The notes under the pieces: model-generated
What the model saw: only the letters and a program-made list of their open reading frames with translations
Databases searched by the model: none
Told to the model about the DNA's origin: nothing
Shown here: piece after piece, positions 25,375-37,742 of the stretch
Layout: every line of letters starts with the position of its first letter
Numbering within the stretch: the stretch's first letter is position 1
DNA from: Alphaproteobacteria bacterium
GTDB taxonomy: Bacteria; Pseudomonadota; Alphaproteobacteria; Reyranellales; Reyranellaceae
Direction of reading: 5' to 3'
DNA: 64,000 nt
NCBI GenBank assembly: GCA_019635875.1
Contig: JAHBYP010000004.1
Coordinates: forward strand, 202,001-266,000
Translations under genes and position numbers: made by a program

Positions 25375-26933
25375 TGGCGGCCGAGGCGCTGCGCGACGTC
25401 GTCGCCGACGACGACCTCGCCATCCTGAGCTGCGCCGAGATGCGAATCGCCGAGACCCTGGCGATGGAGGGGCTGCGCGACGAGCACGGCACGGTGGCGC
25501 AGGGCGTTTCCAGCACCGAGCTGATGGAAACCGCCGGCGCCGCCGTGGCGGCCGCGGTGGGCGAGCGTTACCTGCCGCAGCCCACGGTGGTTCTCTGCGG
25601 GCCGGGCAACAACGGCGGCGACGGTTTCGTCGTGGCCCGCCAGCTCGAGGCCGCGGGCTGGCCGGTGCGGGTGGGCCTGCTGGGCGAGCGCGAGCGGCTG
25701 GGCGGCGACGCGCTGAACGCCGCCGAGCTCTGGGGCGGCATCATCGAGGCGGCGACGCCCGATCTGCTCGAGGATCATCCGCTGGTGATCGACGCCCTGT
25801 TCGGGATCGGCCTGAAGCGGCCGCTGGAGGGCATGGCGAAGGCGCTGGTGACGGCGATCAACGCCCGCGACCTCGCCTGCGTCGCCATCGACCTGCCCAG
25901 TGGCCTCGACGGCGATACCGGCGCCGTGCTGGGCGCGGTGCCGCGCTGCGAGCTGACGGTGACGTTCTTCCGGCCCAAGACCGGCCACCTCTCTTCGGCC
26001 GGCCGGGCGTGCTGCGGTGATCTGCGTGTCGCCGAGATCGGCGTGCCGCGCGGCGTTCTGCGCCAGCTCGACGTCCGGCAATGGCGCAATGGCCCTGGAC
26101 TGTGGCGCCATGCGCTGCGGCGCCCGGCGCTCGACGACCACAAGTACCGGCGCGGCCACGTCGTGGTGTTCGGCGGCGACACCATGACCGGCGCGGCGCG
26201 GCTGTCGGCGCTGGCGGCCCGGCGCGTCGGCGCCGGGCTGGTCACGATCGCCGGATCGCCGGCGGCGACGACGGTCTATCGCCTGGCCGAGCCGGGCAAC
26301 CTCGTCGTCGATCTGGCGGATGCGCAGGCGCTGGCCGGGCTGACCGGCGATCCGCGCAAGAACGCCTTTGTCGTCGGGCCGGGGGCGGGGACCGGAGCGC
26401 AGGCCGCCGAGCGCCTGCTGGCGACCTTGGCCGCCGGCCGTGGCGCGGTGATCGACGCCGACGCCATTACCGTGGCGGCCGGGATGCCCGACCGGTTCTT
26501 CGCGATGATTCGCGGCCAGACGCTGCTGACGCCGCACGAGGGCGAGTTCGCCCGGCTGTTTCCCGATCTCGCCGGCCTGCCGGGCAAGCTCGACCGGGCA
26601 CGCCAGGCGGCGCGACGCTCGGGCGCGACAATCCTGCTGAAGGGACCCGACACGACCATCGCCGCGCCCGATGGCCGGGCGATCGTCAGCGACAATGCGC
26701 CCCCGACCCTGGCCACGGCGGGCAGCGGCGACGTGCTGTCCGGCATGGCCGGCGGGCTGATGGCCCAGGGCATGACCGCCTTCGCCGCCGCCGCCGCGGC
26801 CTGCTGGCTGCACGGCGCGGCGGCGCGGCGCTTCGGCTTCGGCCTGATCGCCGAGGACATCGCGCCCCAGCTCCCGGCCGTTCTCGACGATCTGTGGCGC
26901 GATCCCCTGGGTGCGGCGCGGACCGCCGACTGA
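25374..26933 (+). CDS. nnrD: Bifunctional NAD(P)H-hydrate epimerase / ADP-dependent dehydratase
   Basis: This 519-residue metabolite-repair enzyme restores damaged NAD(P)HX. The N-terminal YjeF_N epimerase (residues about 20-235) shows VVLCGPGNNGGDGFVVARQL and LPSGLDGDTGAV. The C-terminal ribokinase-like dehydratase (about 245-510) has HKYRRGHVVVFGG, GPGAGTG, LTPHEGEFARLFP and the catalytic TAGSGDVLSGMAGG. The E. coli enzyme has the same two-domain order. ATG 25374 overlaps the upstream stop. The protein is complete, with no frameshift. A tRNA-Leu promoter begins about 40 bases downstream. Confidence 0.95.
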   Translation: MAAEALRDVVADDDLAILSCAEMRIAETLAMEGLRDEHGTVAQGVSSTELMETAGAAVAAAVGERYLPQPTVVLCGPGNNGGDGFVVARQLEAAGWPVRVGLLGERERLGGDALNAAELWGGIIEAATPDLLEDHPLVIDALFGIGLKRPLEGMAKALVTAINARDLACVAIDLPSGLDGDTGAVLGAVPRCELTVTFFRPKTGHLSSAGRACCGDLRVAEIGVPRGVLRQLDVRQWRNGPGLWRHALRRPALDDHKYRRGHVVVFGGDTMTGAARLSALAARRVGAGLVTIAGSPAATTVYRLAEPGNLVVDLADAQALAGLTGDPRKNAFVVGPGAGTGAQAAERLLATLAAGRGAVIDADAITVAAGMPDRFFAMIRGQTLLTPHEGEFARLFPDLAGLPGKLDRARQAARRSGATILLKGPDTTIAAPDGRAIVSDNAPPTLATAGSGDVLSGMAGGLMAQGMTAFAAAAAACWLHGAAARRFGFGLIAEDIAPQLPAVLDDLWRDPLGAARTAD

Positions 26934-26970
26934 CCGATTGGGGCCGGCCGACACCCGTCTTCGCAATCCT

Positions 26971-26999
26971 TTGACCATCAGTCGGGCGCACGCTAGAAG
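26971..26999 (+). promoter_or_regulatory. Promoter of tRNA-Leu (and perhaps tig)
   Basis: TTGACC at 26971-26976, a spacer of exactly 17 bases and TAGAAG at 26994-26999 predict a start near 27006, about 19 bases before the tRNA. No separate promoter was seen before tig, which may share it. Confidence 0.6.
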
Positions 27000-27024
27000 G
27001 CGCCCCTTATAGTCGCGGCCGGCC

Positions 27025-27109
27025 GCGGGCGTGGTGGAACTGGCAGACACACGAGATTTAGGTTCTCGCGCCGCAAGGCATGGGGGTTCAAGTCCCTCCG
27101 CCCGCACCA
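27025..27109 (+). tRNA. tRNA-Leu (anticodon TAG)
   Basis: It is a class II tRNA with a long variable arm. The acceptor stem GCGGGCG pairs with CGCCCGC, the anticodon stem is CGAGA/TCTCG with loop TTTAGGT (anticodon 27059-27061), the T-arm is GGGGTTCAAGTCCC with a pyrimidine-rich end, and CCA is encoded at 27107-27109. Confidence 0.97.
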
Positions 27110-27157
27110 TGCCCCGGATGACCTGACATATAAGCTCAAGAACAGCGGATAAGTGAC

Positions 27158-28495
27158 ATGCAGATCACAGAAATCTCCAACGAGGCACTCAAGCGCTCCT
27201 ATCGGGTCGTGCTGCCTGCAGCCGATATCGCGAGCCAGGTCGACGGTCGCCTCGAGGAGATGGCCAAGACCGCCTCGATGCCCGGCTTCCGTCCCGGCAA
27301 GGTGCCGGTGAGCCTGCTGCGCCGCCAGTACGGCCAAGCCCTGTTCGGCGAGGCGGTCGAGAAGTCGGTCAACGAGAGCGTCGGCAAGACCATCACCGAC
27401 AATTCGCTCAAGCCGGCGCTGCAGCCGCGCATCGAGGTCAAGAAGATCGAGGAGGGCCAGGACCTCGAATTCGAGCTGATCGTCGAGCTGATGCCGGAAC
27501 TGGGCGAAATCGGCTTCGGCGACATCGAGCTGGAGCGGCTCAAGGTCAATGTCGAGGACAAGCAGGTCGACGAGGCGGTCGAGCGCATGGCCCAGGGCAG
27601 CGGCGAGCTGAAGCCGGTCGAGCCGGCACGCGCGGCGGAGAAGGGCGACACCCTCAACATCGATTTCACCGGCTTCATCGACGACGTGCCGTTCGAGAAC
27701 GGCTCGGCGCAGGGCTACGACATCGAACTGGGCTCCAACAGCCTGATCCCGGGCTTCGAGGACCAGCTGATCGGCGCCGAGGCCAGCCAGGACCGCGAGG
27801 TCAAGGTCACCTTCCCGGCCGAGTACGGCGCGGCCCAGCTCGCCGGCAAGGACGCGGTGTTCAAGGTCAAGGTCAACCAGGTCTCGGTGCGCGTGCCCAA
27901 GCCGATCGACGACGAGCTGGCCAAGGGCGCCGGCTTCGACAACCTCGAGGCCATGCGCAAGGCGGTGCGCGAGCGCATCGAGCAGGACTACAACCAGCTC
28001 TCGCGTGCCCTGGTGAAGCGCAAGCTGCTCGACAAGCTGGCCGAGAAGCACCAGTTCGACGTTCCCGCGGGCCTGGTCGAGGCCGAGTTCGGCTCGATCT
28101 GGCAGCAGGTCGAGGATGCCAAGAAGGCCGGGCAGAAGGTCGAAGAGGACGAGGAGAAGCTCAAGGGCGAGTACCGCGACATCGCCAACCGGCGCGTTCG
28201 GCTCGGCCTGCTGCTGGCCGAGGTCGGCCGCAAGAACAACATCGAAGTCACGCCGCAGGAGATCAACCAGGCGGTGATCCGCGAGGCCCAGCGCTATCCC
28301 GGCCAGGAGCGGCAGGTCTTCGAGTTCTATGGCAAGAACGCCGAGATGCGCGAGCGCCTGCGCGCGCCGATCTTCGAGGACAAGACGATCGACTTCGTGC
28401 TCGAGCTGGCCAAGGTCAGCGACAAGGCGGTGTCGCCCGACGACCTGCTCAAGGCCGCGCGCGAGGGCGACGAGGCCGACAAGCAGGCGGCCTAG
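27158..28495 (+). CDS. tig: Trigger factor, ribosome-associated chaperone
   Basis: The 445-residue protein binds nascent chains at the ribosome exit and has peptidyl-prolyl isomerase activity. The N-terminal ribosome-binding loop GFRPGKVPVSLLRRQYG (residues about 44-60) is intact. The FKBP-like domain (about 160-245) reads KGDTLNIDFTGFIDD and LIPGFEDQLIG, and the helical C-terminal arms follow. The start ATG 27158 (MQITEISNEALKR) matches the family; the ribosome-binding site is weak. A hairpin without a U-run, GCCGCCC...GGGCGGC at 28503-28526, follows the gene. The order tig-clpP-clpX-lon is the usual protein-quality-control block. Confidence 0.98.
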   Translation: MQITEISNEALKRSYRVVLPAADIASQVDGRLEEMAKTASMPGFRPGKVPVSLLRRQYGQALFGEAVEKSVNESVGKTITDNSLKPALQPRIEVKKIEEGQDLEFELIVELMPELGEIGFGDIELERLKVNVEDKQVDEAVERMAQGSGELKPVEPARAAEKGDTLNIDFTGFIDDVPFENGSAQGYDIELGSNSLIPGFEDQLIGAEASQDREVKVTFPAEYGAAQLAGKDAVFKVKVNQVSVRVPKPIDDELAKGAGFDNLEAMRKAVRERIEQDYNQLSRALVKRKLLDKLAEKHQFDVPAGLVEAEFGSIWQQVEDAKKAGQKVEEDEEKLKGEYRDIANRRVRLGLLLAEVGRKNNIEVTPQEINQAVIREAQRYPGQERQVFEFYGKNAEMRERLRAPIFEDKTIDFVLELAKVSDKAVSPDDLLKAAREGDEADKQAA

Positions 28496-28666
28496 GCTTT
28501 CTGCCGCCCCGCGACGGCAGGGCGGCGGCAAACATTGCGGCGGCGGCCCCGCGACTCCATATAACGGTCCGTTTTGGGTCCCGGCGCTTGATCAACCCGT
28601 GCCGGGCCAGTCACACTAGGCGTGATCACCGCCCCCGGGTGTACGCCGTCGAAGGAAGCAACGACC

Positions 28667-29314
28667 ATGATTCGCGATCGCGATCCGATCGAGATCTACG
28701 ACAACTACTTCATCCCCACCGTCGTCGAGCAGACGGCGCGTGGCATCCAGGGCTACGATATCTGGTCGCGACTGCTGAAGGAGCGCATCGTCTTCCTGAG
28801 CGGCGTGGTCGAGGAGCGCTTGGCCACCCTGATCTCCGCCCAGTTCCTGTTCCTGGAGGCGGAGAACCCCAACAAGGACATCGCCTTCTACATCAATTCG
28901 CCGGGCGGCGTGGTGACCGCGGGCCTGGCGATCTACGACACCATGCGCTACATCCGCCCGCCGATCTCGACGGTGTGCATGGGCCAAGCCGCTTCCATGG
29001 GCTCGCTGCTGCTGGCGGCGGGCGAGAAGGGCAAGCGCTTCGCGCTGCCCAACGCTCGGATCATGATCCACCAGCCCTCGGGCGGTGCGCAGGGCCAGGC
29101 CACCGACATCGAGATCCAGGCGCGCGAGATCCTGCTGATCCGCGAGCGGCTCAACAAGATGTACGCCGAGCACACCGGCCAGAAGCTCGAGACCATCGAG
29201 AGCGCCATGGAGCGCGACCGGTTCTTCGACCCCTACGAGGCCAAGGAGTTCGGTCTCATCGACCAGGTCGTCGACAAGCGCCCGGCGCCGCCGACCGAGG
29301 TGAAGGCAGCCTGA
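28667..29314 (+). CDS. clpP: ATP-dependent Clp protease proteolytic subunit
   Basis: This 215-residue serine peptidase forms the 14-mer barrel of ClpXP/ClpAP. The triad is visible as S110 in [16 protein letters not shown]135 in [14 protein letters not shown] and D184 in [14 protein letters not shown] 28667 has GAAGGA about 9 bases upstream; an in-frame ATG at 28622 would add 15 untypical residues. Upstream, CCATATAA at 28557-28564 resembles a heat-shock sigma-32 -10 box with a weak CATTG 19 bases before it, so heat induction is possible but not shown. The chaperone partner clpX follows after 173 bases. Confidence 0.98.
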   Translation: MIRDRDPIEIYDNYFIPTVVEQTARGIQGYDIWSRLLKERIVFLSGVVEERLATLISAQFLFLEAENPNKDIAFYINSPGGVVTAGLAIYDTMRYIRPPISTVCMGQAASMGSLLLAAGEKGKRFALPNARIMIHQPSGGAQGQATDIEIQAREILLIRERLNKMYAEHTGQKLETIESAMERDRFFDPYEAKEFGLIDQVVDKRPAPPTEVKAA

Positions 29315-29409
29315 GCAAAGGCTCACGGCACGGTCCTTGCCTCGTTGCTGAGCAATGACCGCACACGGGTTATGGCGGTTTCCGCAGCGGGACACACCAT
29401 ATTTTGATA

Positions 29410-29439
29410 TTGTGCGTACCCGACTGCGGGGACTAACAT
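29410..29439 (+). promoter_or_regulatory. Candidate clpX promoter
   Basis: TTGTGC at 29410-29415 and TAACAT at 29434-29439 are 18 bases apart in an AT-rich patch of the clpP-clpX gap. The predicted leader is about 42 bases. Consensus match is only fair. Confidence 0.35.
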
Positions 29440-29487
29440 TATTTCGGCCGCTGCCCCCAGCGCGCCAGAGGTAGAGGACCGGGTCCC

Positions 29488-30759
<1,272 letters not shown>

Positions 30760-30971
30760 GAGACCGCCATGCTCCGGGCTGCCGCCAGGGAGGGCGGCGC
30801 CGACGGGCGGTGACAAGCGCGTTACGCGCAAGTGACCGGCGCTTGAACGCGATGCGGCCGGGGCCATCTATCCCTTGTGGACGGATGTGCTAGCGGCGTT
30901 TGCGTTCGATCGACGAAGCCTGCGCGGTGAATCCATTCGGGCCCATAGCCCATGTATTGCGAGGCCTCCTC

Positions 30972-33377
<2,406 letters not shown>

Positions 33378-33403
33378 TGCGGCCCCGGCAGGGGTCGACG
33401 CGA

Positions 33404-33435
33404 CGAGCCGCCCATGGGCGGCTCGCTTGCGTTTT
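33404..33435 (+). terminator. Terminator of lon
   Basis: CGAGCCGCCC and GGGCGGCTCG form a perfect 10-base stem at 33404-33425 with a minimal loop, followed by CTTGCGTTTT. It lies about 27 bases after the lon stop. Confidence 0.75.
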
Positions 33436-33442
33436 GGGGCGC

Positions 33443-33476
33443 ATATAGCGGTGGCGAACGCTATATCAGGCTATAT
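33443..33476. promoter_or_regulatory. Inverted and direct repeat box upstream of the HU gene
   Basis: ATATAGCG at 33443-33450 and CGCTATAT at 33459-33466 form a perfect 8-base inverted repeat with an 8-base spacer. GCTATAT recurs at 33470-33476, one helical turn (10 bases) after the copy at 33460-33466. The three half-sites lie 15-48 bases upstream of the predicted -35 box, a typical place for an activator or an upstream element. The binding protein is unknown. Confidence 0.55.
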
Positions 33477-33490
33477 CTGGTATTGCCGGA

Positions 33491-33520
33491 TTGACGCCAC
33501 TGCGGCTTGGGCCGTAGGCT
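33491..33520 (+). promoter_or_regulatory. Promoter of the HU gene
   Basis: TTGACG at 33491-33496 and TAGGCT at 33515-33520 with an 18-base spacer predict a start near 33527, about 29 bases before the ATG. Confidence 0.5.
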
Positions 33521-33555
33521 CTGGCTAACGCACAGTCCAGTCGGTGGGGCCTTCC

Positions 33556-33828
33556 ATGAACAAGAATGATCTCGTCGTTGCCGTCGCCAACAACGCGGGA
33601 TTGGCCAAGACGGAAGCCGCCGCGGCGATCGACGCGATGTTCGACGTGATCACCAAGGCCCTGCGCAAGAAGGACAAGGTGATGCTGGTGGGCTTCGGCA
33701 CCTTCTACGCCACCAAGCGCAAGGGCGGCGAGGGGCGTAACCCCAGGACCGGCGAGAAGATCAAGATTGCGCCCTCGACCCAGGCGAAGTTCAAGGCCGG
33801 CAAGGCGCTGAAGGACGCGCTCAACTGA
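33556..33828 (+). CDS. hup: HU family DNA-binding protein
   Basis: The 90-residue histone-like protein bends and compacts DNA. It carries the HU pattern: a helical dimerisation half starting MNKNDLVVAVANNAGLAK, then VMLVGFGTFYATKRKGGEGR and the DNA-binding beta arm NPRTGEKIKI, whose Pro intercalates. ATG 33556 gives the family length; an in-frame ATG 12 bases upstream is unlikely. It is placed right after lon, as in many proteobacteria. A TGACGGC/GCCGTCA hairpin overlaps its stop codon, and a family C repeat follows. Confidence 0.97.
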   Translation: MNKNDLVVAVANNAGLAKTEAAAAIDAMFDVITKALRKKDKVMLVGFGTFYATKRKGGEGRNPRTGEKIKIAPSTQAKFKAGKALKDALN

Positions 33829-33850
33829 CGGCGAAGCCGTCACAGTGCTC

Positions 33851-33918
33851 CTGTCACTCCGAGCGCAGCGAGGAATCCAGGCGACTTCCCTGGCTTCCTC
33901 GCTGCGCTCGGAGTGACG
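33851..33918. repeat. Palindromic repeat family C, copy 4
   Basis: CTGTCACTCCGAGCGCAGCG and CGCTGCGCTCGGAGTGACGG are inverted around GGAATCCAGG...CCTGGCTTCC. The change CATCCC to CACTCC in one arm is matched by GGAGTG in the other, so pairing has been kept. It lies between the HU gene and tRNA-Val. Confidence 0.92.
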
Positions 33919-33968
33919 GGAAGTTCGCACCCGCTGCGGCGGTGTGGTATCTCGCTGCGTCCGGCGGC

Positions 33969-34044
33969 GGGCGATTAGCTCAGTTGGTAGAGCATCTCGT
34001 TTACACCGAGGGGGTCGGCGGTTCGAGTCCGTCATCGCCCACCA
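33969..34044 (+). tRNA. tRNA-Val (anticodon TAC)
   Basis: The acceptor stem GGGCGAT pairs with ATCGCCC, the D-arm is GCTCAGTTGGTAGAGC, the anticodon loop TTTACAC gives TAC at 34002-34004, the T-arm is CGGCGGTTCGAGTCCGTC, and CCA is encoded at 34042-34044. Confidence 0.97.
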
Positions 34045-34105
34045 TCCGCCGCCAGAAGTTTGAATCGGCTGCGAAAAATGCCCTCATCGATGGGCGGCCT
34101 TTCCA

Positions 34106-34134
34106 TTGACTCGCTGGAGTCGCTCGTCTAAACG
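34106..34134 (+). promoter_or_regulatory. Promoter of tRNA-Asp
   Basis: TTGACT at 34106-34111, a 17-base spacer and TAAACG at 34129-34134 predict a start near 34141, 18 bases before the tRNA. This indicates that tRNA-Asp is transcribed independently of tRNA-Val; read-through into nuo is possible. Confidence 0.65.
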
Positions 34135-34158
34135 TGCGCCCGCCAACGAAGTCGTATT

Positions 34159-34235
<77 letters not shown>

Positions 34236-34391
34236 CGATTCCCAGGGATCGTGGTGACTGTCGGAAGCGTTGGTCCCCGGGGTGGCGCCGCCTGCCCCTG
34301 CGTTGTGTGGCCTTCGGTGCGCAGGCACGGAAGCTGCTTGCCAGACGGCGCGGGTGGCTTCGCGACGCGCGACGCGGGTGAGGGGGGATCG

Positions 34392-34757
34392 ATGAACGCG
34401 CTGCTGGCCGAGTACCTGCCCATCCTGATCTTCCTCGGCATCGCCGTGGGCCTGGTCTGCGCGATGCTGGGCGGTTCCTACCTGCTGGCGCGCCAGAACC
34501 CCGATTCCGAGAAGCTGTCGCCCTTCGAGTGCGGCTTCGCGCCGTTCGGCGACGCGCGCGGCCAGTTCGACGTGCGTTTCTACCTGGTCGCCATCCTGTT
34601 CATCATTTTCGACCTCGAAGTCGCCTTCCTGTTCCCCTGGGCGGTGGCGTTGGGCGACATCGGCATCGTCGGCTTCTGGTCGATGATGCTGTTCCTTGCG
34701 GTTCTGACCGTTGGCTTTATCTACGAGTGGAAGAAGGGGGCGCTGGAATGGGAGTGA
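34392..34757 (+). CDS. nuoA: NADH-quinone oxidoreductase subunit A
   Basis: The 121-residue membrane subunit of complex I has three hydrophobic helices and the conserved loop [20 protein letters not shown] (Cys at residue about 48), then [16 protein letters not shown]. It sits at the junction with the peripheral arm near the quinone site. GAGGGGGGA precedes ATG 34392. It is the first gene of the nuoA-N operon, about 155 bases after tRNA-Asp. No obvious promoter was found in that gap. Confidence 0.97.
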   Translation: MNALLAEYLPILIFLGIAVGLVCAMLGGSYLLARQNPDSEKLSPFECGFAPFGDARGQFDVRFYLVAILFIIFDLEVAFLFPWAVALGDIGIVGFWSMMLFLAVLTVGFIYEWKKGALEWE

Positions 34758-34759
34758 CC

Positions 34760-35275
34760 ATGCCCGCACCCAGGCAGGGCGACGCGGCGCTGAGCCAGGC
34801 GCTGCAGGGCGAGCTCGCCGACAAGGGCTTCGTGGTGGCCCAGCTCGACAAGGTGGTGAACTGGGCGCGCTCGGGCTCGCTGTGGGGCCTGACCTTCGGC
34901 CTGGCCTGCTGCGGTGTCGAGATGATCCACACCTGGATGGCGCGCTACGACCTCGATCGTTTCGGCGTGGCGCCGATGCCCAGCCCGCGCAGCGCCGACC
35001 TGATGATCGTCGCCGGCACGCTGACCAACAAGATGGCGCCGGCCCTGCGCAAGGTCTACGACCAGATGGCCGAGCCGCGCTACGTGATCTCGATGGGCTC
35101 GTGCGCCAATGGCGGCGGCTACTACCACTACAGCTACTCCGTGGTGCGCGGCTGCGATCGCATCGTGCCGGTCGACATCTACGTGCCGGGCTGCCCGCCG
35201 ACCGCCGAGGCGCTGCTCTACGGCGTGATCCAGCTGCAGAAGAAGATTCGCCGCACCGGCACGATCGTGCGTTGA
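34760..35275 (+). CDS. nuoB: NADH-quinone oxidoreductase subunit B
   Basis: This 171-residue PSST subunit carries cluster N2, the last iron-sulfur cluster before quinone. The ligands are the tandem cysteines in [11 protein letters not shown], a Cys in [13 protein letters not shown] and one in [18 protein letters not shown] 34760 has GGGAG 7 bases upstream; the in-frame ATG at 34748 (MGVTM), overlapping the nuoA end, is a serious alternative. Position between nuoA and nuoC is standard. Confidence 0.96.
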   Translation: MPAPRQGDAALSQALQGELADKGFVVAQLDKVVNWARSGSLWGLTFGLACCGVEMIHTWMARYDLDRFGVAPMPSPRSADLMIVAGTLTNKMAPALRKVYDQMAEPRYVISMGSCANGGGYYHYSYSVVRGCDRIVPVDIYVPGCPPTAEALLYGVIQLQKKIRRTGTIVR

Positions 35276-35284
35276 AGGGCGGCG

Positions 35285-35902
35285 ATGACGGACGAGACCA
35301 TCAAGCCCGACCCGCTGGCCGAACTGGCCGCCGCCATCGAGGCGAGCGGCCTGACCACGTCGAGCACGATCCGCATCGGCGAGCTCACGCTCGAGACGAC
35401 GATCGAGAGGGTGATCGGCCTGCTGACGTTCCTGCGCGACGATCCCAAGTGCCTGTTCAAGCAGCTGGTCGACATCTGCGGCGCCGACTACCCGCAGCGC
35501 GCCAGGCGCTTCGACGTGGTCTATCACCTGCTCAGCCTGCGCCATAACAAGCGCGTGCGCGTGAAGGTGGCGACCGACGAGAACACGCCGGTGCCGTCGG
35601 CCGCCGCGGTCTTCCCCTCGGCGCCATGGTTCGAGCGCGAGACCTGGGATCTCTACGGCGTGTGGTTCGCCGACCATCCTGACCTGCGGCGCATCCTCAC
35701 CGACTACGGCTTCGACGGCCATCCGCTGCGCAAGGACTTCCCGCTCACCGGCTTCGTCGAGATGCGCTACGACGACGAGCAGAAGCGCGTTGTCTACGAG
35801 CCCGTGAAACTGGCCCAGGAGTTCCGCCGCTTCGACTTCCTCTCTCCCTGGGAGGGCGTGCGACAGGCACTGCCCGGGGACGAGAAGGCCACCAGGAACT
35901 AG
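35285..35902 (+). CDS. nuoC: NADH-quinone oxidoreductase subunit C
   Basis: The 205-residue 30-kDa subunit of the peripheral arm carries no cofactor. The family signature is at residues about 115-150: [20 protein letters not shown] and [20 protein letters not shown] 35285 comes 10 bases after the nuoB stop. It is separate from nuoD, unlike the nuoCD fusion of E. coli, as is usual in alphaproteobacteria and mitochondria. Confidence 0.97.
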   Translation: MTDETIKPDPLAELAAAIEASGLTTSSTIRIGELTLETTIERVIGLLTFLRDDPKCLFKQLVDICGADYPQRARRFDVVYHLLSLRHNKRVRVKVATDENTPVPSAAAVFPSAPWFERETWDLYGVWFADHPDLRRILTDYGFDGHPLRKDFPLTGFVEMRYDDEQKRVVYEPVKLAQEFRRFDFLSPWEGVRQALPGDEKATRN

Positions 35903-35912
35903 GTCCCGATCG

Positions 35913-37097
35913 ATGGCCGAAACCGAGATCCGGAACCTCACCTTCAACTTCGGGCCGCAGCACCCCGCGGCGCACGGCGTGCTGCGCCTCGTCGTCGAGA
36001 TGGACGGCGAGATCGTCGAGCGCTGCGATCCGCATATCGGCCTGCTGCATCGCGGCACCGAGAAGCTGATCGAGTACAAGACCTACCTGCAGGCGGTGCC
36101 GTATTTCGACCGGCTCGATTACGTCTCGCCGATGTGCCAGGAGCATTCCTACGCGCTGGCCGTCGAGCGGCTGCTGGGCATCGAGGCGCCGCTCCGCGGC
36201 CAGTGGATCCGCGTGCTGTTCTCCGAGATCACGCGCATCCTCAACCATCTGCTCAACGTCACCACCTTCGCGATGGATGTCGGCGCGCTGACGCCGACGC
36301 TCTGGGGCTTCGAGCAGCGCGAGCTCTTGATGGAGTTCTACGAGCAGGTTTCCGGCTCGCGCATGCACGCGGCCTATTTCCGGCCCGGCGGCGTGCACCA
36401 GGACCTGCCGGCCGGCATGCTCGATCGCATCGAGGCCTGGTGCGAGCGCTTTCCGCAGACGATCGACGATCTCGAGCGGCTGGTGACCGAGAACCGCATC
36501 TTCCGCCAGCGCACCGTCGACATCGGCACCGTGTCGGGCGACGACGCCATCGCCTGGGGCTTCTCCGGGCCGATGCTGCGCGCCTCGGGCGTACCGTGGG
36601 ATCTGCGCAAGGCGCAGCCCTACGATTGCTACGCCGAGGTCGATTTCGACGTGCCGGTGGGCAAGACCGGCGACTGCTTCGCGCGCTACCTCGTGCGCAT
36701 GGAGGAGATGCGCCAGAGCCATCGCATCATGCTCCAGTGCGTCAAGGCGCTGCGCACGGTCAGCGGCCCCTTCACGGTCGACGACCGGAAGATCTCGCCG
36801 CCGCTGCGCGGCGAGATGAAGACCTCGATGGAAGCGTTGATTCATCACTTCAAGCTGTACACCGAAGGCTACAAGGTGCCGGCGGGCGAGACCTACGCGG
36901 CCGTCGAGGCGCCCAAGGGCGAGTTCGGCGTCTACCTCGTCGCCGACGGCTCCAACCAGCCCTACCGGTGCCACATCCGGGCACCGGGCTTCCCGCATCT
37001 GCAGGCGCTCGAGTTCATGTCGAAGGGCCACCAGCTCGCCGACCTGTCGGCGAACATCGGCTCGCTCGACATCGTCTTCGGCGAAGTCGACCGCTAG
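35913..37097 (+). CDS. nuoD: NADH-quinone oxidoreductase subunit D
   Basis: This 394-residue 49-kDa subunit forms the quinone pocket together with NuoB. Recognisable segments are [20 protein letters not shown] (family signature), [30 protein letters not shown] with the Tyr and His that contact quinone, and a terminal [11 protein letters not shown]. Length is normal. It starts 11 bases after nuoC. Confidence 0.98.
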   Translation: MAETEIRNLTFNFGPQHPAAHGVLRLVVEMDGEIVERCDPHIGLLHRGTEKLIEYKTYLQAVPYFDRLDYVSPMCQEHSYALAVERLLGIEAPLRGQWIRVLFSEITRILNHLLNVTTFAMDVGALTPTLWGFEQRELLMEFYEQVSGSRMHAAYFRPGGVHQDLPAGMLDRIEAWCERFPQTIDDLERLVTENRIFRQRTVDIGTVSGDDAIAWGFSGPMLRASGVPWDLRKAQPYDCYAEVDFDVPVGKTGDCFARYLVRMEEMRQSHRIMLQCVKALRTVSGPFTVDDRKISPPLRGEMKTSMEALIHHFKLYTEGYKVPAGETYAAVEAPKGEFGVYLVADGSNQPYRCHIRAPGFPHLQALEFMSKGHQLADLSANIGSLDIVFGEVDR

Positions 37098-37111
37098 GAG
37101 CGCATGACGCC

Positions 37112-37738
37112 ATGGCGATGATCACAGCCGATCCCAGGGACGTGCCGCAGGTCGGCTCGTTCGAGTGGACGCCGCAGAACCTGGAGATCGCCAGGGGCTT
37201 CGTGGCGCAGTATCCGGCCGGCCGCCAGGCCAGCGCCGTGATCGCCTGCCTCGACCTGGCGCAGCGCCAGTCGGGCGGCTGGCTGCCGCGCGTGGCGATG
37301 GACTACGTCGCACGCTTCCTCGACATGGCGCCGATCCGCGTCTACGAGATCGCGACCTTCTACACGATGTTCAGCCTCAAGCCGCGCGGCAAGTACCTGC
37401 TGCAGGTCTGCACCACGACGCCGTGCTGGCTGCGCGGGTCGGACGCGGTGATGAAGGCGTGCCGCGAGGTGAGCGGCGTCGGGCCCGGCGAGGTCAGCGC
37501 CGACGGGCTGTTCAGCACCATGGAAGTCGAATGTCTTGGCGCCTGCGTCAACGCGCCGATGATCCAGGTCAACGACACCTTCTATGAGGACCTCGACGAG
37601 GCCTCGACGAGGGCGCTGCTCGAAGCCCTCAAGCGCGGCGAGACGCCCAGGCCCGGCCCGCAGATCGATCGCCAGACCTCGGCGCCGGTCGGCGGCCCGA
37701 CCACCCTGACCACCGGCAAGCCGGGCGCGGCGGAGTAG
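37112..37738 (+). CDS. nuoE: NADH-quinone oxidoreductase subunit E
   Basis: The 208-residue 24-kDa subunit binds the N1a [2Fe-2S] cluster through the Cys pairs in [12 protein letters not shown] and [15 protein letters not shown]. It is thioredoxin-like, with an N-terminal helical domain. A proline/threonine-rich C-terminal tail ([20 protein letters not shown]) extends beyond the fold, as in other alphaproteobacterial NuoE. I use ATG 37112 ([10 protein letters not shown]); the ATG 6 bases later is also possible. It lies upstream of nuoF in the NADH-dehydrogenase module. Confidence 0.97.
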   Translation: MAMITADPRDVPQVGSFEWTPQNLEIARGFVAQYPAGRQASAVIACLDLAQRQSGGWLPRVAMDYVARFLDMAPIRVYEIATFYTMFSLKPRGKYLLQVCTTTPCWLRGSDAVMKACREVSGVGPGEVSADGLFSTMEVECLGACVNAPMIQVNDTFYEDLDEASTRALLEALKRGETPRPGPQIDRQTSAPVGGPTTLTTGKPGAAE

Positions 37739-37742
37739 GGCG

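Noticed and set aside
30842..30871. Sigma-32 heat-shock promoter of lon as a firm feature
   Set aside because: CTTG-N18-CCATCTAT only partly fits the alphaproteobacterial consensus; mentioned under lon but not listed.
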